Source: Tuwongella immobilis
Lineage (GTDB): Bacteria > Planctomycetota > Planctomycetia > Gemmatales > Gemmataceae
NCBI RefSeq assembly: GCF_901538355.1
Contig: NZ_LR593887.1
Coordinates: 3,262,920-3,326,919, forward strand
Direction: 5' to 3'
DNA length: 64,000 nt
A program made the translations under genes and the position numbers. The notes beneath the pieces were generated by a model. The model was not told the origin of the DNA, made no database searches, and worked only from the letters and a program-made list of their open reading frames with translations. Every line of letters starts with the position of its first letter. Position 1 is the stretch's first letter. Positions 45,089 through 54,247 of the stretch are shown one piece after another.

Positions 45089-46213
45089 ATGTCTGCTTCG
45101 CCGAACAAAGCCAAACCGCGTGAATGGGCACCCCATATTTGGGAAGGGTTGGATTGGCCCACCTGGATTCGCTTGCTCGTTCGTAATCGGTTCGCCGTCG
45201 CCCCGAAGAAGTGGTACGTCGCGGGGATCGTGTCGTGCATTAGTCTGGGACATACGCTGCTCAACTGGATGCAGCGATCCAAATATGGCGCACGGATTGC
45301 AGAAACGAAACTGCAAGACGATCCGATTTTTATCATCGGCCATTGGCGCTCTGGCACCACACTGCTCCACGAACTGTTGATTCTGGACGATCGGCATTCG
45401 TACCCCACGACATATCAATGTCTGGAACCGCATCATTTTCTGTTGACACAGGATCTGGTCCGCAAGTATCTCAACTTTCTGATGCCCGAACGACGCCCCA
45501 TGGATAACATGGCCGCCGGTTGGGACCGCCCGCAGGAAGATGAGTTTGCGTTGTGCATGATGGGGCAACCGACCACCTATCTGGATTTGGCGTTTCCGAA
45601 TCATCCATCGGTCTTTCCCGGATCGCTCGATCTCTCCGGGCTGACTCCCTGGCAACTGCGGCAATGGAAACGGGCGTTCTTCAAGTTCGTCCAGACGGTC
45701 ACCTTTGACAATCCCAAGCGGATGATTCTGAAATCTCCGCCGCACACCGCCCGCATCCCGCATCTGCTCGATCTGTTCCCGCGCGCGAAATTCATCCACA
45801 TCGTGCGGAATCCGTATGTGGTCTATCCTTCGACGATCAATTTGTGGACATCGTTGGGCAAAAAAGAGGGGCTGCATCCGCCGCGATTCGATGGACTCTC
45901 CGAGCGCGTGTTTCAAGAATACACGACAATGTTTGCCCGATTGGAAGAAGCGCGACCGAAATTGCGACCGGACCAATTCTTTGAGATGAAATTTGAAGAT
46001 TTGGTCGCCTCGCCCATCGAATCGATGCGACGCATCTACGGCCAATTGGATCTGGGCAAATTTCAACGCGTGCAGCCGGCAATCGAAGGCTATTTCCAAC
46101 GCAACGCCGGATTTGAGCGGAACAAGTATCAACTCGCTGCCGACGACAAGGCCCGCATCACCGAGCGATGGGGCCATGTCATTCGACAGTACGATTACCC
46201 AATCGAATCGTGA
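45089..46213 (+). CDS. Sulfotransferase-family protein
   Basis: The 374-residue product would transfer sulfate from PAPS. The PAPS 5'-phosphosulfate loop is IIGHWRSGTTLLHELL and the 3'-phosphate motif is AKFIHIVRNPYVVYPSTINLW. Other segments are MILKSPPHTARIPHLL and FFEMKFEDLVASPIESMRRI. Planctomycetes carry many such genes, with substrates likely to be sugars or lipids; none can be inferred here. The Met at 45089 (MSASPNKAKPREW) was chosen over one at 45053. It converges on nuoM with one base between stops. Confidence 0.85.
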   Translation: MSASPNKAKPREWAPHIWEGLDWPTWIRLLVRNRFAVAPKKWYVAGIVSCISLGHTLLNWMQRSKYGARIAETKLQDDPIFIIGHWRSGTTLLHELLILDDRHSYPTTYQCLEPHHFLLTQDLVRKYLNFLMPERRPMDNMAAGWDRPQEDEFALCMMGQPTTYLDLAFPNHPSVFPGSLDLSGLTPWQLRQWKRAFFKFVQTVTFDNPKRMILKSPPHTARIPHLLDLFPRAKFIHIVRNPYVVYPSTINLWTSLGKKEGLHPPRFDGLSERVFQEYTTMFARLEEARPKLRPDQFFEMKFEDLVASPIESMRRIYGQLDLGKFQRVQPAIEGYFQRNAGFERNKYQLAADDKARITERWGHVIRQYDYPIES

Positions 46214-46214
46214 G

Positions 46215-48023
46215 TTATCGCAGCATCGTCTGCACCCAGTAGGTGGTGCTTGGATCGACCCACGAGAAGATCAATTGCGTGGGGAGCAACCCCAGTGCAA
46301 TCGAAAGAATAACCAACGGCAGGAATACCAACGATTCTCGAAGCGTGAGATCGGGGTATTCCTTGGCCGACGAATTGGTGCCGAGGTAGACGCGCTGGAA
46401 GGTCCACAGCAGGTACCCTGCGGTGAGGATCGACGTCGCAGCGGCCAGAATCGCCAACGGCACCGAGAATTTCCACGTCGCCAGCATGACCAGAATTTCG
46501 CCGACAAACCCGCACAATCCGGGCAATCCCATGCTGGCGAAAAACAGAATCGCACTCATGCCGGTGAACAACGGCATCGGCTCCATCGCCCCGCCCATTT
46601 TCGTCAGATCCCGATGATGGGCGCGGTCGTACATCACACCCACTGCGAAGAATAATCCGGCAGCGGTGATTCCGTGCGCGATCATCTGGAACACTGCCCC
46701 GGCGACTCCCTGCGCCCAATACGCGCCATCGCCGGCTTGCGTCCAGACCGCGAGTCCCAACACCACAAAGCCCATGTGACTGATGGAGGAATAGGCCAGC
46801 AGTTTCTTGTAATCGGTTTGACCGAGCGCGAGAAACGCCCCGTAAACCATGCTGGCAACGGCAATCCACCCCACAATCGTCGCCAATTGTTCCGCGGCAA
46901 ATGGGCAGATTGGCCAGGCGAAGCGAATCAGTCCGAAGCCGCCGAGCTTAAGCAGAATCCCGGCCAGCACCATGCTGATTGGCGTGGGAGCTTCGACGTG
47001 GGCATCCGGAAGCCAGGAATGCAGCGGGAACACGGGAATCTTGATGGCGAATCCGATGGCGAACAAGGCAAAGAAAAGATACTGGCCCCACTTTGTGAAC
47101 AACGGCTGTTCCAAGCGTCGGGGTAAGGCTTTGCTGTCGCCTTCGCCACGCAGATGTCGCGCGGCGGCTTGACCGGCCTTCTGCAAGGTCACGAGATCAA
47201 ACGAATTCAGCACCACTCGATCGCGGGCTTGTTCGATGGTGATGGATGGCACCATCGCGCCACCGGCTCCGGGCTTGCGTTGAGCGCGGCCCAATTCATC
47301 TTCGCTGGCGGCGGCAATCACTTCTTCCACAACGACATCGCTGACATCCGTTTGCGAGACACCCACAATCGCAATCAGAATGCAGACACTGCCGATGAGG
47401 GTGTAAATCACGAACTTCATGGCGGCGTACTTGCGTCGCTCACCACCCCAAATGCCGATCAACAGGTACATTGGGATCAGCATCAGTTCGTAGAAAATGT
47501 AGAACAGAAATAGATCCAGCGCCAGGAATGCCCCGATGACGCCGGTTTGCAGCAACATCAACAAGGCAAAGAAGATGCGCGGCGATTGTTGGATCGACCA
47601 ACTGGATAAGACCGTCACAAAACAGATGACGTTGGTGAGAAGAATCATTGCCATGCCGACGCCGTCCAGCCCGATGGCGAACTGGACGCCGAGCCGCTGA
47701 ATCCAGGGGAATCGTGCGACCCAATCGGTATCCTTGGGCGGACGCGGTGTGGGGGCGTACATGGCCGATAGGCTGGCGTCGGAGCGGGCGTCCAACTGCG
47801 TCTCGGCAGCGCGGCGCGGGCCACCGTTTTCATCCAACGATTGATCCAGCCGCGTGTAAAATCCGATGAGCATGCAGATGGTGAGCGTCAAGGTAATGGC
47901 GCTGCCAAACAGCGCCCACCATCGGCTCAATTCCACCCAGTTTGGACGCAGAAACAGACCGAGAAGGCCGAAAGCCGCTGGGGTGGCCAACACCGCAGTC
48001 ATAAGTTGCAGATCGAATTCCAT
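46215..48023 (-). CDS. nuoM: NADH-quinone oxidoreductase subunit M
   Basis: NuoM is an antiporter-like proton-pumping subunit of complex I. The 602-residue product has the key FYELMLIPMYLLIG segment with the conserved Glu, the FAIKIPVFPLHSWLPDAHVEAPTP motif with the conserved Lys, and about 13 hydrophobic helices. It is longer than E. coli NuoM (about 509) because of a loop near residues 60-105 and an acidic/basic insert between helices (about 222-312). It is the last gene of the nuoHJKLM cluster; no nuoN follows. Confidence 0.93.
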   Translation of the reverse strand: MEFDLQLMTAVLATPAAFGLLGLFLRPNWVELSRWWALFGSAITLTLTICMLIGFYTRLDQSLDENGGPRRAAETQLDARSDASLSAMYAPTPRPPKDTDWVARFPWIQRLGVQFAIGLDGVGMAMILLTNVICFVTVLSSWSIQQSPRIFFALLMLLQTGVIGAFLALDLFLFYIFYELMLIPMYLLIGIWGGERRKYAAMKFVIYTLIGSVCILIAIVGVSQTDVSDVVVEEVIAAASEDELGRAQRKPGAGGAMVPSITIEQARDRVVLNSFDLVTLQKAGQAAARHLRGEGDSKALPRRLEQPLFTKWGQYLFFALFAIGFAIKIPVFPLHSWLPDAHVEAPTPISMVLAGILLKLGGFGLIRFAWPICPFAAEQLATIVGWIAVASMVYGAFLALGQTDYKKLLAYSSISHMGFVVLGLAVWTQAGDGAYWAQGVAGAVFQMIAHGITAAGLFFAVGVMYDRAHHRDLTKMGGAMEPMPLFTGMSAILFFASMGLPGLCGFVGEILVMLATWKFSVPLAILAAATSILTAGYLLWTFQRVYLGTNSSAKEYPDLTLRESLVFLPLVILSIALGLLPTQLIFSWVDPSTTYWVQTMLR

Positions 48024-48074
48024 GATTGCTTTCGTCCCCCCGGAATTCCTTCCCGGTTCTTCCGTGCTGAGCGG

Positions 48075-50243
48075 TTATCTCATCGTGCCGATGAGGGATA
48101 ACAGAATTGCCAGCATGACCAATGTCGTCAAGACCAGCCACCGCAGATAGCGCCGCAATTGCCCACCTTGCCAGCGACTCACCCACGTCGATCCCCACAT
48201 CTGAACGACTGCCGGCGTGCTCATCACCCCATCGACCGTCGCTTCACCGGGAATCGGGTTCCCCTCCATCCGTCGATCGGCCCGCGCCAGGAACCGAGAC
48301 AGCCACAGGCTTGGCCGAAGAATGCAGCGATCGTATGCCCATTCGATTCCCCAGCGATTGCGGAGAAATCGGACGATCGGCAATCGCGTTTCCCACAATG
48401 CGGGGGGCAAGCTCTCCCGCGAATAGCGCCGGTAGGCAATCCACGCTCCGATCACGGTGATGCCCAACGTCAGCAGCCCAGCCGTGGAATGATGCTCCTC
48501 GGCGGCTTCATGCATCGCTTCAAAGCGATGATGCACGATTTCCGGTTCGGCTCGCTCGACAATCTGCCCCAAATGGCTGGCTTCAATCGACCAGACCGGC
48601 CACCCCCAAGCGATGCCAACGCTGCACGCCGCCAGCAGTACCAACGGCACCAACATGACGAAGGGAGACTCGTGCGCGTGTTCATGCAGATGTTCATCAC
48701 GCGGTTTGCCGACAAAGGTCAGGCACCACATCCGGAACATATAGAAGGCCGTCAATCCGACGGATGCAATCGCCAGCCAGAATAACGGAGTATGTTCTCG
48801 TTCCAACTGCACAAATCCAAACACATCGCCGAGGATGCGATCTTTGCTGTACCACCCGCTGAATAACGGTGTTCCGCAAATGGCCAGCACACCGATCAAC
48901 ATCGTCCAGCCCGTGACAGGCATTTTGGGCAATAGGCCGCCCATTTTGCGGAGATCTTGCTCGTGATGAATTCCATGAATCACGCTGCCACTGCCCAGGA
49001 ACAGCAACGCCTTAAAGAAAGCGTGCGTCAGCAGATGCAGCAGCCCGGCCACCCAGCCGCCGATGCCCAAGGCGAGCATCATGAACCCGAGTTGGCTCAC
49101 GGTGGAATAGGCAAGCACACGTTTGATATCCGTCTGCACGGTCGCAATCGATGCCGCCAGGAATGCGGTGATCGCTCCGGAATAGGCAATCACGAGCAGC
49201 GTCGTTTCGGGAAAAATCGGCACACAGCGCGCGACGAGGTAGACCCCCGCCGCAACCATCGTTGCCGCGTGAATCAGCGCGCTCACCGGCGTCGGCCCTT
49301 CCATGGCATCCGGTAGCCAAGTGTGGAGCGGAAATTGAGCGGACTTCCCCGCGCAGCCCAGAAAGATGCCGATGCCCGCGATGATGAGCGGGGTAGACGC
49401 CAGTAACTCGGCATTCTCCGCAAGTAGGTCGCGGAGCGCGGACAGATGCAGGGTTCCGAAGTTGGCCCAGTAGATGCCGATGCCGATAAGAAACCCGACA
49501 TCACCGATCCGATTGATAATGAATGCCTGATTCGCAGCCCGCGCTGCATTCGGTCGCTCGGCGTAATATCCGATCAACAGATACGAACACAGCCCCACCA
49601 ATTCCCAACTCATGAAGATCTGCAACAGATTGTTGGCAATCAGCAGATGCAGCATCGAAAAGGCGAACAGACTCAAATACAGGTAGAACCGCCCGAATCG
49701 GCCACGTCGCTGGAACGGCGCATCGGCACCACTCACCTCGGGATCGACGACCGAAGCCCGCCCTTCCTCGGCCATGTAGCCCATCGAATAGAGGAAGATG
49801 AGCGTGCCGATGAAGCAGACCATCGAAAACATCAGCGCGGTGAGAATATCGATGGAATAGCCCAGTTGCAGCGATAATCCGCCGCTCTCGCCGGGCCACC
49901 CATCGAGTCGAATCCAATCCCAGGATTCGCCCCAACGCTCGGCCAACAGTGCCGGCAATCCCGCATCGGCCTGATATTCGCGCATCACCCGGACGAGTCC
50001 GATTCCGGACAGCACGGTCGCCGTGGCCATTCCTAAGATCGCCAAAACGCCAGACAATCGGCCTGGGGAGTCGCCGCCGGTCAGTCGATAGAGCAATCCG
50101 TAGATCCGCTGTTCGTGGCGAACCGATCGCGCGAGATTTCGCAAATAGCCCATCAGCAGCAGCAACAGAAACACCGCCAATGGAATGGCCGTTGCCAGCA
50201 GGTAAATTCGGCCTGGATGCAGCGGATCTTGGATGCCCAGCAT
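48075..50243 (-). CDS. nuoL: NADH-quinone oxidoreductase subunit L
   Basis: NuoL is the distal antiporter-like subunit of complex I with a long lateral helix. The 722-residue product has FMSWELVGLCSYLLIGYY, SAQFPLHTWLPDAMEGPTPVSALIHAAT, STVSQLGFMMLALGIGG and FFKALLFLGSGSVIHGIHHEQDL, and a C-terminal extension with a final helix. It is longer than E. coli NuoL (613). It lies 7 bases downstream of nuoK and 51 bases upstream of nuoM. Confidence 0.95.
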   Translation of the reverse strand: MLGIQDPLHPGRIYLLATAIPLAVFLLLLLMGYLRNLARSVRHEQRIYGLLYRLTGGDSPGRLSGVLAILGMATATVLSGIGLVRVMREYQADAGLPALLAERWGESWDWIRLDGWPGESGGLSLQLGYSIDILTALMFSMVCFIGTLIFLYSMGYMAEEGRASVVDPEVSGADAPFQRRGRFGRFYLYLSLFAFSMLHLLIANNLLQIFMSWELVGLCSYLLIGYYAERPNAARAANQAFIINRIGDVGFLIGIGIYWANFGTLHLSALRDLLAENAELLASTPLIIAGIGIFLGCAGKSAQFPLHTWLPDAMEGPTPVSALIHAATMVAAGVYLVARCVPIFPETTLLVIAYSGAITAFLAASIATVQTDIKRVLAYSTVSQLGFMMLALGIGGWVAGLLHLLTHAFFKALLFLGSGSVIHGIHHEQDLRKMGGLLPKMPVTGWTMLIGVLAICGTPLFSGWYSKDRILGDVFGFVQLEREHTPLFWLAIASVGLTAFYMFRMWCLTFVGKPRDEHLHEHAHESPFVMLVPLVLLAACSVGIAWGWPVWSIEASHLGQIVERAEPEIVHHRFEAMHEAAEEHHSTAGLLTLGITVIGAWIAYRRYSRESLPPALWETRLPIVRFLRNRWGIEWAYDRCILRPSLWLSRFLARADRRMEGNPIPGEATVDGVMSTPAVVQMWGSTWVSRWQGGQLRRYLRWLVLTTLVMLAILLSLIGTMR

Positions 50244-50250
50244 CGTCGGT

Positions 50251-50571
50251 TCATCCCCTCAGCTCATCTGCGCGGTCGCTATCAACCGTCGCATGATTGT
50301 TGTAAAAATTCAGAATGATCGCCAGCGCCACGGCGGCTTCCCCCGCAGCCAAGACGATCACGACGAGGGCAAACACGCTGCCTTCCATCGCAAATCCAGG
50401 CACATATCGCGCAGCTGCCACGAAATTGATGTTGGCGGCGTTCAAGATCAGTTCGACGCCCATCAGCATCCCAATGGCGTTCCGTTTGGTGAGCAAGCAG
50501 AGCAGCCCACACACGAGCAGAAACGCACTCAGCACCAAGTAACCGTTCAGCCCCGGCTCCATCGCGGTCAC
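50251..50571 (-). CDS. nuoK: NADH-quinone oxidoreductase subunit K
   Basis: The 106-residue product has three membrane helices and the two conserved buried glutamates: MGVELILNAANINF and VLAAGEAAVALAI. It is a small membrane-arm subunit of complex I that belongs to the MrpC group. Its start overlaps the nuoJ stop by 4 bases. Confidence 0.95.
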   Translation of the reverse strand: MTAMEPGLNGYLVLSAFLLVCGLLCLLTKRNAIGMLMGVELILNAANINFVAAARYVPGFAMEGSVFALVVIVLAAGEAAVALAIILNFYNNHATVDSDRADELRG

Positions 50572-51137
50572 TCCTCTGAAGATGGTTCGGGTGATCGGCG
50601 TTTGGCGCGGGCCAAATACCCGGCCCCGAGCAACACCACGAGCAGATGCACCGAGAGTAGTTCGAAGACTAGCAAGAACGTCGGTTGTGGCCGCTTCCCG
50701 TATTCCACCGGAGTCGCGCCCGATTGCAGCCCGAGGAAATTCAAACCGAGTTCGGAGATCGTCGGCATCTCATTCCGAACATCGGGATTTGGCGCGGACA
50801 TCGACAGCGTCGATTGCAGCAGAATTGCGAACAGGGCGATGCCCAGGAGCGCGGCGAAGATCCCTTCCGCCCGTCCAACACGCAGTTGTTTGCGGGGCGA
50901 TTGTGCGGTGAGCATCACACCGAAGATCACCAGCACCATCGTCCCACCGACATAGACGATGAGTTGAGCCGCGCCGAGAAATTCTGCATGGAGCAGAAAA
51001 TACAGCATGGAAATGCCGATGAGCGTGAACAGTAGCCAGACTGCGGAGCGCACGATATTTCGCGTCAGCACGACCGCCATCGCGGAGACGGCGACCAGCG
51101 AGGCCAGTCCCGCAAACAAAATCGCTTCCAGGCTCAT
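50568..51137 (-). CDS. nuoJ: NADH-quinone oxidoreductase subunit J
   Basis: The 189-residue product has five membrane helices, with the conserved AEFLGAAQLIVYVGGTMVLVIFGVML helix whose rotation couples the arms of complex I. Its start overlaps the nuoH stop (ATGA at 51134-51137) and its stop overlaps nuoK. The gene nuoI, usually between H and J, is missing here. Confidence 0.95.
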   Translation of the reverse strand: MSLEAILFAGLASLVAVSAMAVVLTRNIVRSAVWLLFTLIGISMLYFLLHAEFLGAAQLIVYVGGTMVLVIFGVMLTAQSPRKQLRVGRAEGIFAALLGIALFAILLQSTLSMSAPNPDVRNEMPTISELGLNFLGLQSGATPVEYGKRPQPTFLLVFELLSVHLLVVLLGAGYLARAKRRSPEPSSEE

Positions 51138-52360
51138 GCTTGCTCCTTTCGGGATCGCATTCCGGGAGTTTGCATGCCTTCCCAGACGCCGCCGAGCCGT
51201 CCAACTGGCGAGGTCATCGGCTTACTCAACAATCGCACGACGATGAGCAATTTCAGCCCCACCAAACCACCTGCCAGCACATACCGCGTGATTGCTTGCA
51301 CATCCGGCGTCACCATCAACCGCCACAGGCAGACACCCATGAGCAGCACGCAGCTAATCGGCAACAAATATTGCAGGCAAGTGGTCATCACCTGATCGAT
51401 TCGCAGACGCGGCAGCGACCACCGTAGCCACATCATCACAAAAACCAGCGCCAACGATTTGCCGATAAAGACGCTGGCGTCGAGCATACTTCCGAGAATC
51501 AGCCCGAATTGTTCCACCGGCTGGAATGGCAGCAGTCCCGAGTTCCAGCCGCCGAGGAAGAGAAACACGGCCAGGCCGCACTCGGCAAACATGCTCGCAT
51601 ATTCGGCCATGAAGAAGAACGACCACCGCAATCCGCTATATTCGGTGTGAAACCCGGCGACCAATTCGCTTTCGGCTTCCGCGAGATCGAACGGTGCCCG
51701 CTTGCAACTTGCGGTAATGACAATGAAGAAAATCCAAAACGCGGCAAAGGTAAACGGATCGTGGAACAGATTCCAGTTCCAAAATCCGCCCGATTGTTGT
51801 TGTGTGATCGCCGTCAGGCTCAGTGTGCCAGTGGTGACGACGACAATCAGCACGCACAGGGATCGTGGGATTTCGTAACTGACCACCTGCGCGGCTTCTC
51901 GAATCGCGCCGAATAGCGACCATTTGCTTCCCGAGGCGTACCCCGCGAGAATCACGCCGAATACTTCGCTGGAAAGCACCGCGAGCATGAAGAAGGCGGC
52001 GATTCCGAGATCCCAGCCCACCAATCGAGCGCTGAACGGCAACACGATAAAGGCAGCGAATGAGGCACAGAATGCCAAATACGGTGCAATTCGGAACAGA
52101 AACCCATCCGCCGCTTTGGGGACGGTATCTTCTTTTGTGAGCAACTTAATGCCGTCGGCGACGGTTTGCAGCCAACCAAATCGGCCACCCACCCGAGTTG
52201 GCCCCAATCGATCTTGAATGCGCCCCGCGACTTTGCGCTCGGCCCAAATCAAGAACAACGCTTGTACGGCAATATAGCTGACGATCACCCCCGCGGCGAT
52301 TCCCGCAGAGAGCAACAAGACCGCCCAAGCTGGCCAATCTGATAAATATCCGAAAAACAT
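51134..52360 (-). CDS. nuoH: NADH-quinone oxidoreductase subunit H
   Basis: NuoH forms the quinone-chamber floor of complex I. The 408-residue product has the ERKVAGRIQDRLGPTRVG segment, the ASGSKWSLFGAIREAAQ segment, RAPFDLAEAESELVAGFHTEYSG and MMWLRWSLPRLRIDQ, all family signatures, and eight or nine membrane helices. It is the first gene of the cluster and is divergent from scpB. Confidence 0.95.
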   Translation of the reverse strand: MFFGYLSDWPAWAVLLLSAGIAAGVIVSYIAVQALFLIWAERKVAGRIQDRLGPTRVGGRFGWLQTVADGIKLLTKEDTVPKAADGFLFRIAPYLAFCASFAAFIVLPFSARLVGWDLGIAAFFMLAVLSSEVFGVILAGYASGSKWSLFGAIREAAQVVSYEIPRSLCVLIVVVTTGTLSLTAITQQQSGGFWNWNLFHDPFTFAAFWIFFIVITASCKRAPFDLAEAESELVAGFHTEYSGLRWSFFFMAEYASMFAECGLAVFLFLGGWNSGLLPFQPVEQFGLILGSMLDASVFIGKSLALVFVMMWLRWSLPRLRIDQVMTTCLQYLLPISCVLLMGVCLWRLMVTPDVQAITRYVLAGGLVGLKLLIVVRLLSKPMTSPVGRLGGVWEGMQTPGMRSRKEQA

Positions 52361-52480
52361 ATCCGCCTCGGGTTCCGACGTTTTGGCCGATGCCAGTCGG
52401 CTTCGACTTGGTTCGTTTGGAATTGAACGCTACTGTATCGGCCATTCCGAAGTGGAGCAAGCAAAACCAGAGATTCTCCC

Positions 52481-53125
52481 ATGAGCCGCATGATCCAACG
52501 CCGACCTGTGCAATCGAGTTGGCCGCCGCGCCGCTTGCAGAACCACCCCCTGCCCCAAGTGTGGCGATTCAGTCCTGCGAGTCGCCCGCAACCGACCGGC
52601 GAACGAGTCCGCGATGATCGACTCGCCCGACTCGAAGCAGTCCTCTGGCTCAGCGAAGAACCCTTGGCCGCCAACAAAATTGCGCTCTTGTGCGAATTTC
52701 GTGGGGCAGATGAAGTTCGTGCCGGCATCGAAACATTGCGCAAATGGTACATCGAGGATGAATCGCCGTTTCAGATCGAATCCGTTGCCGGGGGATTCCA
52801 ACTCTTGACCCAACCGGCAATGCATCCGTGGCTGGCTCGACTCCATCGCCCGGTAATGGAGTTGAAGCTCTCCCCGAGTGCCATGGAAACACTCGCCATT
52901 GTCGCGTATCGCCAACCGGTGATGCGCGGGGCCATCGAATCGATTCGTGGGGTGCAATGCGGCGATGTGCTGACTCAGCTGATGGAGAAAGGACTCATCC
53001 GCATTTCCGGACGACACGATTCCCTGGGGCGACCCGTGCTGTATGGCACAACCCGCAAATTCCTGCAACTTTTCGGATTGAATCGGATTTCGGATCTCCC
53101 CGACCCCGATGCGTCGAATCCGTGA
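52481..53125 (+). CDS. scpB: Segregation and condensation protein B
   Basis: ScpB binds ScpA and the SMC ATPase to condense and separate chromosomes. The 214-residue product has the two winged-helix units: LARLEAVLWLSEEPLAANKI, RLHRPVMELKLSPSAMETLAIVAYRQP with a following RGAIESIRG segment, and LIRISGRHDSLGRPVLYGTT. A basic N-terminal stretch of about 45 residues precedes the first unit, so translation may start later. scpA is not adjacent. Confidence 0.88.
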   Translation: MSRMIQRRPVQSSWPPRRLQNHPLPQVWRFSPASRPQPTGERVRDDRLARLEAVLWLSEEPLAANKIALLCEFRGADEVRAGIETLRKWYIEDESPFQIESVAGGFQLLTQPAMHPWLARLHRPVMELKLSPSAMETLAIVAYRQPVMRGAIESIRGVQCGDVLTQLMEKGLIRISGRHDSLGRPVLYGTTRKFLQLFGLNRISDLPDPDASNP

Positions 53126-53213
53126 AACTGCAATTGCCGGTTGGCGCGTGATGAACTATGCTTGACTATGTCGATCAAGATGCTTGTATTTGTCCAGCGT
53201 TGGGGATTCAGCG

Positions 53214-54215
53214 ATGCGGTCTCACCATGGTGTCACGATCGGAGCAATGCTGATCTTGCTGCTGCTGAGCGGGTGCCAGCGCGACCAGACGATCGAATTG
53301 TTGAACGTCTCTTACGATCCGACTCGGGAGTTGTATCGCAAGTTGCATCGGATGTTTGCCGAGCAATATCGCGCCGAGACCGGGAAAGACGTGCGGATTC
53401 GTCGTTCGCATGGTGGTTCGAGTTCGCAGGCCAGCGCGGTGATGAACGGATTGCACGCCGATGTGGTCACGCTCGCGGTTCGTCCGGATATCGACGCCAT
53501 TGCCAAGACCGGACGCATTCGTTCCGATTGGCTCACCTCCCAGCCCAATCGATCGCTGCCATATACTTCGACGATCGTCTTTGTCGTCCGTCGTGGTAAT
53601 CCCAAGCAGATCCACGATTGGGACGACCTGGTCAAGCCCGGCGTGCAGGTGATTCCTGCCAATCCCAAGACCGGCGGCGGTGCTCGTCTCAACTTTCTAG
53701 CCGCCTATGGTGCCTTTCGCAAACAAGGGAATTCCGAAGCAGAAGCCCTGGAAAAATTGGGCGTTCTGTATCGCAATGCCCCCGTGTTGGATGGCGGCGC
53801 ACGCTCTGCAACCATCACGTTTGTGCGCAAGAACATTGGCGATGTGCAATTGACCTGGGAAAACGAAGCAGAACTGGAAAAAATCGAACTGGGCGATGCC
53901 ATCGAAATCATTCGACCCAAGGTGAGTATTCTTGCCGAGCCGCACGTCGCGCTGGTCGATCAAAATGTCGACGAAAAAGGGACGCGGGAAATTACTCAGG
54001 CGTTCTTGCAATTTTTGTATTCGGAAACGGCCCAGGAGGTGATCGCCCAGGAATTCTATCGACCGACCAACCCGACCATTGCCGAGAAATATCGCGATCG
54101 ATTCCCGCCCATGGAATTGCTGCGGGTGGATGATGTCGTTCCAGGCGGCTGGGATGCCGCCCAGAAGCGATTTTTCGCCAGCGGTGGAATCTTCGATCAA
54201 ATCTATCGAAAATAA
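53214..54215 (+). CDS. Sulfate/thiosulfate-type binding lipoprotein, orphan
   Basis: The 333-residue product has a lipobox (LLLLLSGC, Cys21) followed by the Sbp/CysP signature ELLNVSYDPTRELYRKLH. Other hallmarks are SHGGSSSQASAVMNGL, NPKTGGGARLNFLAAYG, LTWENEAELE and the C-terminal DVVPGGWDAAQKRFFASGG. The protein should bind sulfate or a related oxyanion outside the cell. No permease (CysT/W) or ATPase (CysA) is adjacent. The Met at 53214 was chosen since it gives a normal lipoprotein signal. Confidence 0.88.
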   Translation: MRSHHGVTIGAMLILLLLSGCQRDQTIELLNVSYDPTRELYRKLHRMFAEQYRAETGKDVRIRRSHGGSSSQASAVMNGLHADVVTLAVRPDIDAIAKTGRIRSDWLTSQPNRSLPYTSTIVFVVRRGNPKQIHDWDDLVKPGVQVIPANPKTGGGARLNFLAAYGAFRKQGNSEAEALEKLGVLYRNAPVLDGGARSATITFVRKNIGDVQLTWENEAELEKIELGDAIEIIRPKVSILAEPHVALVDQNVDEKGTREITQAFLQFLYSETAQEVIAQEFYRPTNPTIAEKYRDRFPPMELLRVDDVVPGGWDAAQKRFFASGGIFDQIYRK

Positions 54216-54247
54216 TCTACCGCCGCACACTGACCGACCGGAAGCGA

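Noticed and set aside
46215-52360. An Mrp-type sodium/proton antiporter operon
   Set aside because: NuoK, L and M resemble Mrp subunits, but clear nuoH and nuoJ genes in the same overlapping cluster show it is complex I.
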